Positions 20,072-27,357 of a stretch of 64,000 nt of DNA are shown here, piece after piece; positions within the stretch are counted from its first letter, which is position 1; each line of letters begins with the position of its first letter. The position numbers were made by a program, and so were the translations under genes. The notes under the pieces were generated by a model. It was given only the letters and a program-made list of their open reading frames with translations. It was not told where the DNA came from and ran no database searches. Source of the DNA: JAGVSR01 sp033765145 (lineage in GTDB: Bacteria; Pseudomonadota; Alphaproteobacteria; Rhizobiales; Hyphomicrobiaceae); NCBI GenBank assembly GCA_033765145.1, contig JANRIH010000038.1, forward strand, positions 124,001-188,000, written 5' to 3'.

Positions 20072-20638
20072 GTGAACAACGAAGATCTCTCATTCAAACC
20101 AGACGAACTGCCCGAAGACCGCTCGCTGGTCGTGCTCGACGACGATCGAGCCTTTCTCCAGCGATTGTCGCGCGCCATGGAGCAGCGCGGTTTCGAGGTC
20201 AGGAGCGCGTTCTCCGTTGCCGAGGGCATCGATCTTATTCGGCAGGCGCCGCCGGCCTTCATGATCGCCGACCTTCGCCTCGAGGACGGCAACGGCCTCG
20301 ACGTCATCGCAGAGCTGACCCGGCTCCGGCCGAACGCCCGCATCATCGTGCTGACCGGCTACGGCAACATCGCGACGGCCGTCTCTGCCGTGAAGCTCGG
20401 CGCAGTCGATTATCTGGCGAAACCGGCCGACGCGGACGACGTGACCGACGCGCTCTTGGCCCCGCCCAACGCGAAGGCCCCTCCACCCGAGAATCCGATG
20501 TCGGCCGACCGGGTCCGTTGGGAGCACATCCAGCGTGTCTACGAACTCTGCAACCGCAACGTGTCCGAGACGGCGCGGCGGCTCAACATGCATCGCCGCA
20601 CGCTCCAGCGTATCCTCGCCAAGCGCGCGCCGAAGTAG
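20072..20638 (+). CDS. regA: Redox response regulator RegA/PrrA/ActR
   Basis: A 188-residue response regulator with a GTG start at 20072 and an adjacent GGGAGGACG ribosome site. The receiver domain has the acidic pocket LDDDR (23-26), phospho-acceptor D67 in IADLRLEDGNG, and the conserved LTGYGNIATAV and KPAD. A proline-rich linker leads to the Fis-type helix-turn-helix NVSETARRLNMHRRTLQRIL, which is almost invariant in RegA. It controls respiration, carbon and nitrogen fixation genes in related bacteria according to quinone redox state. Located 156 bp after regB. Confidence 0.95.
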   Translation: MNNEDLSFKPDELPEDRSLVVLDDDRAFLQRLSRAMEQRGFEVRSAFSVAEGIDLIRQAPPAFMIADLRLEDGNGLDVIAELTRLRPNARIIVLTGYGNIATAVSAVKLGAVDYLAKPADADDVTDALLAPPNAKAPPPENPMSADRVRWEHIQRVYELCNRNVSETARRLNMHRRTLQRILAKRAPK

Positions 20639-20659
20639 TTTCCTTGCAGCACTAGGGTT

Positions 20660-21196
20660 TCAAACGTCGAACGCATCCGGCTCGAGCCCCAGTGCAGGGT
20701 CGAGCAGGGATGCGAGGCGCACCGATGCCGTGCGCGCGAGCCGCAAGAGAAGGGCTTTCCGCCGCGCGGCCGTCAGCGGTTCGTGCGGTGCGTCGCGCAC
20801 GATCTCGCCGCCATAGCGGTCCGCGAGAATAAGCCCGCAGTCCGACGGCAGGATTTCGGCCGGAAAATCCGGCCGGACCGCGAACAGCAGCCGATCGCAC
20901 GACGCTCGGTAGTCAGGCCACTTCTGATCGGCCCGGAAGTCCTCGATGCTCGATTTGATTTCGACGATCGAGATCGTACCGTCCTTCGACACCGCCATCA
21001 CGTCGGCGCGCCGTCCGTCAGGCAGCGGCACCTCGATCTGCGGCGCGAGCCCATGCGCGATGAGGAGGCGGATGACGCCGCGGCGGATTTCCGGCGCGAC
21101 GTCCCGCCCGCTCGACGGTGCCGGCGTCACGGACCTGTTGGCCGGGTCGGACGTTGGAGTGCTGTCGTCGGACGTGCGGATTGACGTTGAAGGCAT
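20660..21196 (-). CDS. mmcB: MmcB family DNA repair protein
   Basis: A 178-residue protein. A disordered N-terminus is followed by the family body: RLLIAHG, PLPDGRRADVMAV, SIVEIKSS, DFRADQKWPDY and CDRLLFAV. The D...E-x-K arrangement resembles a restriction-endonuclease-like nuclease fold. MmcB was described in Caulobacter as a DNA-damage-related protein present across alphaproteobacteria; the exact role is unsettled. It is divergent from mutM, with 72 bp between the starts. Confidence 0.85.
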   Translation of the reverse strand: MPSTSIRTSDDSTPTSDPANRSVTPAPSSGRDVAPEIRRGVIRLLIAHGLAPQIEVPLPDGRRADVMAVSKDGTISIVEIKSSIEDFRADQKWPDYRASCDRLLFAVRPDFPAEILPSDCGLILADRYGGEIVRDAPHEPLTAARRKALLLRLARTASVRLASLLDPALGLEPDAFDV

Positions 21197-21268
21197 GGAG
21201 CAGCATACCCGCCTCTACGCGGGGCGTCACGCTGGCGCGCGCAGCGGCCTGGATTGGCGCCTGTCGAT

Positions 21269-22174
21269 ATGCCCGAGTTGCCTGAAGTCGAGAACGTCCG
21301 CCGAACGCTCATCCCGGCCGTGGTCGGTGCCAGGATCGAGCGTGTCGAGTTGCGCCGCGGCGATCTGCGGTTCCCTTTCCCCGACCGGTTCGCCGAACGG
21401 CTCGAGGGCCGCTGCATCCGCGAGATCGGCCGCCGTGCGAAATATTTGCTCTGGCGGCTCGAGGGCGGTGAGGTCCTGATCGTTCACCTCGGCATGAGCG
21501 GGCGAGTGATACTGTCTTCTTCTTCGGACGCCCAGTCCTCGCTCGATCAACGCGGCGCGGTCGTCGGCCGCTATGTCTATGAGGCTGGCGACCTTCCACA
21601 GCACGACCATGTCGTCATGCGTCTCTCGAACGGCGCGACGGTGACCTACAACGATCCGCGCCGGTTCGGCTTCATGCTGCTGACGGACGACGACGGGCTC
21701 GATAGGCATCCCCTCTTCCGTCACCTGGGCGTCGAGCCCACGGGGACCGATCTCGACGCCGCAGAACTTGCGCGGCGTGCGCACGGTCGGCGCACGGACT
21801 TGAAGGCATTCCTCTCCGATCAGCGCCAGGTCGCCGGCCTCGGCAACATCTATGTGGCGGAAGCGCTCTTTCGCGCCGGACTGTCGCCCATGCGAAAAGC
21901 CGGCACTCTCGCACGCCGCGACGGCGGCCCGACCGAACGCGCCGAACGCCTCGTCGCGGCGATCCGCGCCATTATTCATGAGGCCATCGAAGCTGGCGGC
22001 TCCACGCTCCGCGATTTTGTCCGCGCCGACGGGTCGCGAGGGGATTTCCAATCGGCCCACGCCGTCTACGATCGGGCCGGGGCGACATGCGTCAGGCCGG
22101 GGTGCGGCGGGGTCGTCAGGCGGCGCGTGCAATCGAACCGCTCGACGTTCTACTGCCCGAAGTGTCAGCGCTGA
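21269..22174 (+). CDS. mutM: Formamidopyrimidine-DNA glycosylase
   Basis: A 301-residue base-excision repair enzyme that removes 8-oxoguanine and Fapy lesions and cleaves the strand. The ATG at 21269 gives MPELPEVE, where the second-residue proline is the catalytic nucleophile and Glu3 assists; upstream in-frame codons would block this and are excluded. The zinc finger is C-x4-C-x16-C-x2-C at the C-terminus. An insertion around residues 80-105 makes it longer than the 269-residue E. coli enzyme, as in other Rhizobiales. Its end overlaps the convergent membrane protein gene by ten bases. Confidence 0.96.
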   Translation: MPELPEVENVRRTLIPAVVGARIERVELRRGDLRFPFPDRFAERLEGRCIREIGRRAKYLLWRLEGGEVLIVHLGMSGRVILSSSSDAQSSLDQRGAVVGRYVYEAGDLPQHDHVVMRLSNGATVTYNDPRRFGFMLLTDDDGLDRHPLFRHLGVEPTGTDLDAAELARRAHGRRTDLKAFLSDQRQVAGLGNIYVAEALFRAGLSPMRKAGTLARRDGGPTERAERLVAAIRAIIHEAIEAGGSTLRDFVRADGSRGDFQSAHAVYDRAGATCVRPGCGGVVRRRVQSNRSTFYCPKCQR

Positions 22175-22806
22175 ACGGGCGCCCCTCCGCGGTGCGCTCC
22201 CGCACGGTTGAGTCTCCAGTGCGTGATCGTCGCGATGAAGCAGAGCCCGAGGATCGACAGTCCGCCGAAAAGGAAGACATAGTTCGCGGCCCAATCACCC
22301 TTGAGCGTCCCGAGTTTGCCGGTCCCTGAGAGAAAAATGAGCCCGCCCGTCACGGCCGCCGCATGGAGGAGCGTGAGGTAGAGCGGTGGCGGCTCGCCAG
22401 TGACGCCGAGTTTGCGGACATAGAGCAGCAAGAGACAAGCGATGACCGCAGAGCCCGCCGCATACTGCAGCCCGTGCTGCCAGACGAGACCGGCAATCCC
22501 GTAGGTCGCGATGAGCGCGGCCGCACCCCACGCATAGACGAGCATCGCAAGCCGCGTGTTGCGGCGCTGGGTGTGGAAGAGTTCGAGCCGAGCATCCTCG
22601 GCGCTGGCAGCCACGCCCCATGGCCGGTTGACGAGATACGCCACGAACAGGAGAACGACCGCGAATCCGGCCGCGGCGACGATGCCGAGCGGCCGCGACC
22701 GCTCGGCGGCCGCGTAGGCCATGCCCGCCGCACTCGCGACGAGCGGCAGAGCCAGAAGCGGAATGAGCTTCCGGACAAACTCGGGCGGCGAGGGATGCGT
22801 GGACAT
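22165..22806 (-). CDS. Hypothetical multi-pass membrane protein (paralogue A)
   Basis: A 213-residue protein with about six predicted membrane helices: residues 14-33, 38-58, 88-108, 113-131, 145-160 and 170-192. No recognised family. It is related to the next gene upstream (22873-23463). Both share a charged cytoplasmic stretch, a following RLAMLVYAWGAAALIATY-like helix, and a WAANYVFLFGG-like segment before the last helix. Its stop overlaps mutM by ten bases. Confidence 0.7.
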   Translation of the reverse strand: MSTHPSPPEFVRKLIPLLALPLVASAAGMAYAAAERSRPLGIVAAAGFAVVLLFVAYLVNRPWGVAASAEDARLELFHTQRRNTRLAMLVYAWGAAALIATYGIAGLVWQHGLQYAAGSAVIACLLLLYVRKLGVTGEPPPLYLTLLHAAAVTGGLIFLSGTGKLGTLKGDWAANYVFLFGGLSILGLCFIATITHWRLNRAGAHRGGAPVQR

Positions 22807-22872
22807 GGCGTGACCGCCGACGGTGAAGGTTCTGGTTCGGGTCGAGGCGCTTGGCCCGACGATGAAACCGGA

Positions 22873-23463
22873 TTAGCCGGTCTTCCGCGCGTAGAACAGG
22901 GCGTTGGCGCTGATGGCCGCCAGCGCGATCGATCCGAAGAAGAAGACGTTCGTGGCCGCCCAGTCCTTGACGTCTGGGTTCAGGAATTCCTTGTTGGGGT
23001 CGATCAGAAGTCCCGCAACAGCGATGGCCGTTCCAGCTAGCTGCCCGATGGTCAGGTAGCGTCCGAGCCGAAGCATCGTCTCGTCGTCCTTGCCTTTGTC
23101 ACCGTCGCGCTGCAGCGTCGCGGCGAAGAAGAGGCACATGACGGCGACAGCCGCGAAGGCGGCGAAGAACGTCGGCCATTCGCGCCATGCGTTCGGGAGG
23201 AACACGTACGTCACCAGCAGCGCGAGTGCACCCCACGTCCAGACGAGGCCCATGTATCGCGCAGTCGAAGCGGATCTGAGGCTTTGATTCGCATTGGCCG
23301 CCTCGAGTTCCCTCTGCTCCTTGATCGAGAGCGCTGCAATCACGATCGCGATCACGGCACAGACGGCCATATACGGTTCCGGCAGGCGCGCCGCGTTGGC
23401 CAGGATCAGGCTGCAGATCCCGACGGTCAATGTGATCATCCAGATGACGAGCGCGGAACGCAT
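22873..23463 (-). CDS. Hypothetical multi-pass membrane protein (paralogue B)
   Basis: A 196-residue protein with about six hydrophobic helices. It has the same layout as the gene just downstream: GLVWTWGALALLVTYV and DWAATNVFFFGSIALA correspond to the matching helices there. The genes are 66 bp apart on one strand and most likely form an operon born by duplication. The start lies 275 bp from the divergent ligand-gated channel gene, so the two transcription units may share a regulatory region. Function unknown. Confidence 0.7.
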   Translation of the reverse strand: MRSALVIWMITLTVGICSLILANAARLPEPYMAVCAVIAIVIAALSIKEQRELEAANANQSLRSASTARYMGLVWTWGALALLVTYVFLPNAWREWPTFFAAFAAVAVMCLFFAATLQRDGDKGKDDETMLRLGRYLTIGQLAGTAIAVAGLLIDPNKEFLNPDVKDWAATNVFFFGSIALAAISANALFYARKTG

Positions 23464-23738
23464 GGTAGCCCTCTATGGTTGCCCACGACCCTCGACTTTG
23501 AGAATTATCTGCCGGGGGATCGTTACGTCTCGATAAACATTTCCACTTTGTGAGAGACGTGCCTGTCTAGCGTTAAGGCTCGATGAATGAGCGTCCTGCG
23601 GTGGACGAAGTGCGCCATATTTCGAATGCCGCGCCGGTTGGCGGCGTAGAATCCATCCAACGGGTGTGGCGTGCACGGCCTCGCCATCGGGGGCGCGAGA
23701 GGGCAGAGTGCCGGCGCTGCAAGTCGGAGTTGCATTCC

Positions 23739-26048
23739 ATGACGACGTTTTCGAGGACGAGATTGGCCTGCGGCATCCCTAGTGCGCTCCACATCATATG
23801 TGCGGCATTGGCCTATCTGGCGACGGTTGCCGGCGCGGCGCACGCTCACGCTGCGGATCATTATACGATCGGTATCCATGTAAGCTCTGATCTGCCCCGC
23901 GCTGATGCCGCGAAAAAGGTCGAGAAAAGTCACTGCACGAGCGACGACGCGGCGGCACGCGATGCCACGCCGTTGACCATCCGGCCCGAGGAGGTCGGCG
24001 CAATTATCGATTTCGTGAACTTCCGCGTCTCCGAAATCAACGCCAACGGCGGCGTCTCGGTCGGTGGCGGCGCGCCGAGGCCGCTCGAAATTGCAGTCTT
24101 CGACGATCACGCAAACGTGGAAGAGACGAAGGCCAATGTCGCCAAGGCTCTCGCCGACCCGGACCTTATTGCCATGGTCGGACTGTCGAATTCGAGCCGA
24201 GGGATGGCGGTCGTGGAACCGATTGGCAAAAGCGGCGTCCCGCTCGTTTCCGAGTGGTCGGACGAGACGATCTTCGCGCCCTACGCCAGCATCTACAATC
24301 TGACCCGCAGCGTGAAGGACGAGAAGGAAGTCTTCGGCAGCTTCGCGCGGGACCGCTACAAGCGCATCGTGTTCGTCGGCAAGCGCGGCGATCGCTACAC
24401 CGAAGCCTATCATGACTACATCGCAACCCTCGCGCCCGACGTGACGCTCGCGGGCACCTATTGGCTGACGGCCGACGGCACACTCGAAAAGGAGGCCGAG
24501 GCCGCCGATCGCACGGCCGAAGCCGTCGCCGCATCGGGCGCCGACCTCATCTTCCTGTCCATCGGCCGGAGGCCGGGGGCCGAACTCCTGGAGCGGCTGT
24601 CGGCCAAGGGCGTGGCGCTTCCGGCGTTCATCGCGTTGGGATCAGTTGCCGGCATCATGGCGGACCCGGGAAACGGCGGCTGTGACTATGGCGGCGCACT
24701 CTACGAGATTGCCGAAGGCGGAATTTCGAACCTCAACAACGAGCGTCTCGAGGAGATGATGCGCAAGCCCCATCGTATGGGTGCGACGCGCGAATATTCC
24801 GACTATGCGAAAGGTTACGGCGCGCGCTACGCCGACATCGTGGCGCTCATTGCCGACGCAGCCCGTCACAGCCCATCACCTGACGTGGCGGCCGTGCGGA
24901 CCGCGATCAGCGGCTTTCTCGGCACGCTTAAGGCGGGTCGGCGCGTGTGGCGCGGACTGGCGCAGGACTGGAGCTTCTCGCCGGAGCGCGCGTCGTCTGA
25001 GCGCTCGCTCCTCGTATGGCGCCCGGCCGGCGGACGGGGCGCCATCCTCGCGCCCTTCCAATACGAACGCTCAGGCAGTGCGATGCTGCGCATTCCGGTG
25101 CTCTACGTGCACCTCGATCTCGTCCGCATTTTTCACGTCGACAGCAGCGCCCGAAGCTTCGAAGCCGAGTTCTTCCTGACCATCGACGGTGAGGCCGATT
25201 TCGATGCCGGCAATCTCGAGTTCACAAACGCCGAGAGAAGCCCGGACGGGTCCGAGCGCATGGTCCAGATCCAGCGCGTCCATCAGGATGCCGCGGGCTC
25301 GAGCGCAAAACCCGGCGCCAGCATCTACCGCGTCTCGGGCCGCTTCCGCTTCGAGCCCAATCTCGGCAAGTATCCGTTCGATCGCCAGGTCTTTTCGATT
25401 TCGTTCCAGCCGGCCAAAACATCCGCGACCTTCCTGCTCCAGCCGCCCCTTCTGCAACCGCCCTCCCAGTCGATCGACCGGCAGACGTTCAAGGTCGAGG
25501 GCTGGCACGTGAGAAGCCACTATGTCGGCGCCAACGAACGCATCATCGGGTCGAGTCTCGGCCCCATGGGCGAGGAGCGCATCCTGTCGTTCTACAACTT
25601 CAACTATACGTGGGTGATGGAGCGTGAAGTCGTCGACTACATATTGCGCGTGGTGATCCCGCTGCTCTTCATCATCCTTGTGAGCTACACCGCGAACTTC
25701 ATCCCCCGCTCGGAATTCCAGGCCATTATGGGCATTCAGGTGACGGGGCTGCTGTCCGCGATTGCCCTTTATCTCGCATTGAACCAGCCGCAGGCTGACA
25801 CCGCGACACTCTCCGACATCATCTTCGTTATGGCCTACGCCGCGATCAGCGCGATGATCGTGCTGTCCGTTCTCGAGGTGAACACGACGATCGCCCGATC
25901 AGGAACGGCACTCGCGGTCATCAACGTGCTGCAAATCTACCTGCTGCCGCTGATCACGGCGGCCACGCTCGCCTATGTCATCGCGGCTGCAGCTCTTGAC
26001 GGCGATCCGTTCGTGGCGCTCATGCGCTGGACGAGGTCGCTCTCGTGA
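23739..26048 (+). CDS. Periplasmic-binding-protein / pentameric ligand-gated ion channel fusion
   Basis: A 769-residue receptor-channel. I chose the ATG at 23739: GGAG sits nine bases upstream and it gives a clean signal peptide (residues 1-38, ending AHAHAAD). Residues 40-430 are a type I periplasmic binding domain of the branched-chain amino acid/ANF-receptor kind (IAVFDDHANVEE, MVGLSNSS, VPLVSEWSD). Residues 445-633 are a Cys-loop-receptor beta-sandwich with the hallmark YPFDRQ (545-550), but without flanking cysteines. Four helices follow: M1 635-656 (ILRVVIPLLFIILVS), M2 about 667-690, M3 697-720 and M4 735-760. Aligned to GLIC, M2 has Glu at -2', which predicts cation selectivity. The channel sits in the inner membrane with both sensor modules in the periplasm. 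Ligand unknown. Confidence 0.9.
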   Translation: MTTFSRTRLACGIPSALHIICAALAYLATVAGAAHAHAADHYTIGIHVSSDLPRADAAKKVEKSHCTSDDAAARDATPLTIRPEEVGAIIDFVNFRVSEINANGGVSVGGGAPRPLEIAVFDDHANVEETKANVAKALADPDLIAMVGLSNSSRGMAVVEPIGKSGVPLVSEWSDETIFAPYASIYNLTRSVKDEKEVFGSFARDRYKRIVFVGKRGDRYTEAYHDYIATLAPDVTLAGTYWLTADGTLEKEAEAADRTAEAVAASGADLIFLSIGRRPGAELLERLSAKGVALPAFIALGSVAGIMADPGNGGCDYGGALYEIAEGGISNLNNERLEEMMRKPHRMGATREYSDYAKGYGARYADIVALIADAARHSPSPDVAAVRTAISGFLGTLKAGRRVWRGLAQDWSFSPERASSERSLLVWRPAGGRGAILAPFQYERSGSAMLRIPVLYVHLDLVRIFHVDSSARSFEAEFFLTIDGEADFDAGNLEFTNAERSPDGSERMVQIQRVHQDAAGSSAKPGASIYRVSGRFRFEPNLGKYPFDRQVFSISFQPAKTSATFLLQPPLLQPPSQSIDRQTFKVEGWHVRSHYVGANERIIGSSLGPMGEERILSFYNFNYTWVMEREVVDYILRVVIPLLFIILVSYTANFIPRSEFQAIMGIQVTGLLSAIALYLALNQPQADTATLSDIIFVMAYAAISAMIVLSVLEVNTTIARSGTALAVINVLQIYLLPLITAATLAYVIAAAALDGDPFVALMRWTRSLS

Positions 26049-26067
26049 TCTCGGCTGCGCGGTGGGT

Positions 26068-27024
26068 TCAGCCCGCCATCCGCGCGAGATAGTCGGCTGA
26101 CGTCCCGACGATCTTGGGATCGGGCTTGGACGCGATTTTGGCATCTTTACCCTCGTAGTCGAACGCATCGAGCAGGACACGTATGACGGCGAGGCGCGCG
26201 CGGCGCTGGTCGTTGGCGTTGACGACCGTCCACGGGCAGTCGGCCGTATCCGTGAACCGGAACATGTCAGCTTCGGCGGTCGAATAGTCATCCCACTTGC
26301 CGATTGCCTGCAGGTCGATGTCGGTGAGCTTCCAGCGCTTCAGGGGATCGTGGCGGCGCTCGTGGAATCGCATGAGCTGCATCTCGCGCCCGACCGTCAG
26401 GTAGAACTTGAAAAGGTGGACCCCGTCGCGGACGAGAAGGCTCTCGAGAGTAGGCGCATCGCGCAGAAAGTCCGCCTGCTGATCCTTGGTGCAGAAGCCC
26501 ATGACCGGCTCGACTCCCGCGCGATTGTACCAGGAGCGATCGAATAGGACGATGTCGCCGCGCGCCGGCAATTCGGCGACGTAACGCTGGAAGTACCACT
26601 GGCCGCGCTCGGTCTCGGTCGGTTTCGTGAGCGCGACCGAGCGGGCATAGCGTGGCTTCATGTGTTGCAGGATCGCGTTGATGCTCCCGCCTTTGCCCGA
26701 GCTGTCCCGCCCTTCGAAGAGCACGAGCACCCGCTCGCCTCGGCTCTGGATATGGGATTGAAGCTTCAATAGCTCGATCTGCAGCGGTTCGAGTTCGGCC
26801 TCGTAGGTCTTGCGCTTCATCGTGTCGTCATAGGGGTATCCGCCTGACGCGAGCGCTTTGTCCTCGATTGCCTTCGGCAGCTTCGGGTCGTCGATGTCGA
26901 AGTTGGGGTAGTCGGCGGCCACGGCGTGCGCGGTGGTCGACTCGATATCGGACTTCGATTTCGCCGCGACCTTCGGGTGCTTGGAGGCCTTCTCCCCTTT
27001 GCCGCCTTTGTCGTTCTTCCCCAT
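26068..27024 (-). CDS. ppk2: Polyphosphate kinase 2
   Basis: A 318-residue PPK2-family enzyme that transfers phosphate between polyphosphate and nucleoside di- or triphosphates. The ATG at 27024 (MGKNDKGGKGEK) is preferred; an open frame 28 codons longer lacks a ribosome site. A Lys-rich N-terminal tail of about 30 residues precedes the one-domain kinase: Walker A FEGRDSSGKGG, Walker B IVLFDRSWYNRAGVEPVMGF, and a lid with RGQWYFQRY. Length and single domain fit class I PPK2. It converges with the channel gene, with only 19 bp between the stops. Confidence 0.93.
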   Translation of the reverse strand: MGKNDKGGKGEKASKHPKVAAKSKSDIESTTAHAVAADYPNFDIDDPKLPKAIEDKALASGGYPYDDTMKRKTYEAELEPLQIELLKLQSHIQSRGERVLVLFEGRDSSGKGGSINAILQHMKPRYARSVALTKPTETERGQWYFQRYVAELPARGDIVLFDRSWYNRAGVEPVMGFCTKDQQADFLRDAPTLESLLVRDGVHLFKFYLTVGREMQLMRFHERRHDPLKRWKLTDIDLQAIGKWDDYSTAEADMFRFTDTADCPWTVVNANDQRRARLAVIRVLLDAFDYEGKDAKIASKPDPKIVGTSADYLARMAG

Positions 27025-27357
27025 GTCCGATCCTCGTGTCTCAGCGTGCCGGAAAACCATGTCCGACATCTCGGAACGAAAGCTAGCCGGTCGCCGCCGA
27101 TCGTCCAATCGGTTGCTTGAGCCCGGTTAACGAGTGGGGCGATCTGGGCGGCTTTCCGCCACGTGTCCGCCGTCAAGGACCGGCCGACAGCCATGAACGC
27201 GCCAAAGAACCGTCACCGTCGAGCTTTAGCGAAAGGAGGGATCACGACGGGATCGAGAAGCGGCACTTCCCAGCGATGCGGTGGGAGGGGTCGAACCTGG
27301 CGCAACGGACGCGGCGCCGGGACGAGAGGGCGTGCGTCGAGACGAGGGGCGTATCCC

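Noticed and set aside
23583..23738. Extra 52 N-terminal residues for the channel fusion from an upstream ATG
   Set aside because: The stretch is Arg-rich, would bury the signal peptide, and the ATG at 23739 has a good ribosome site.
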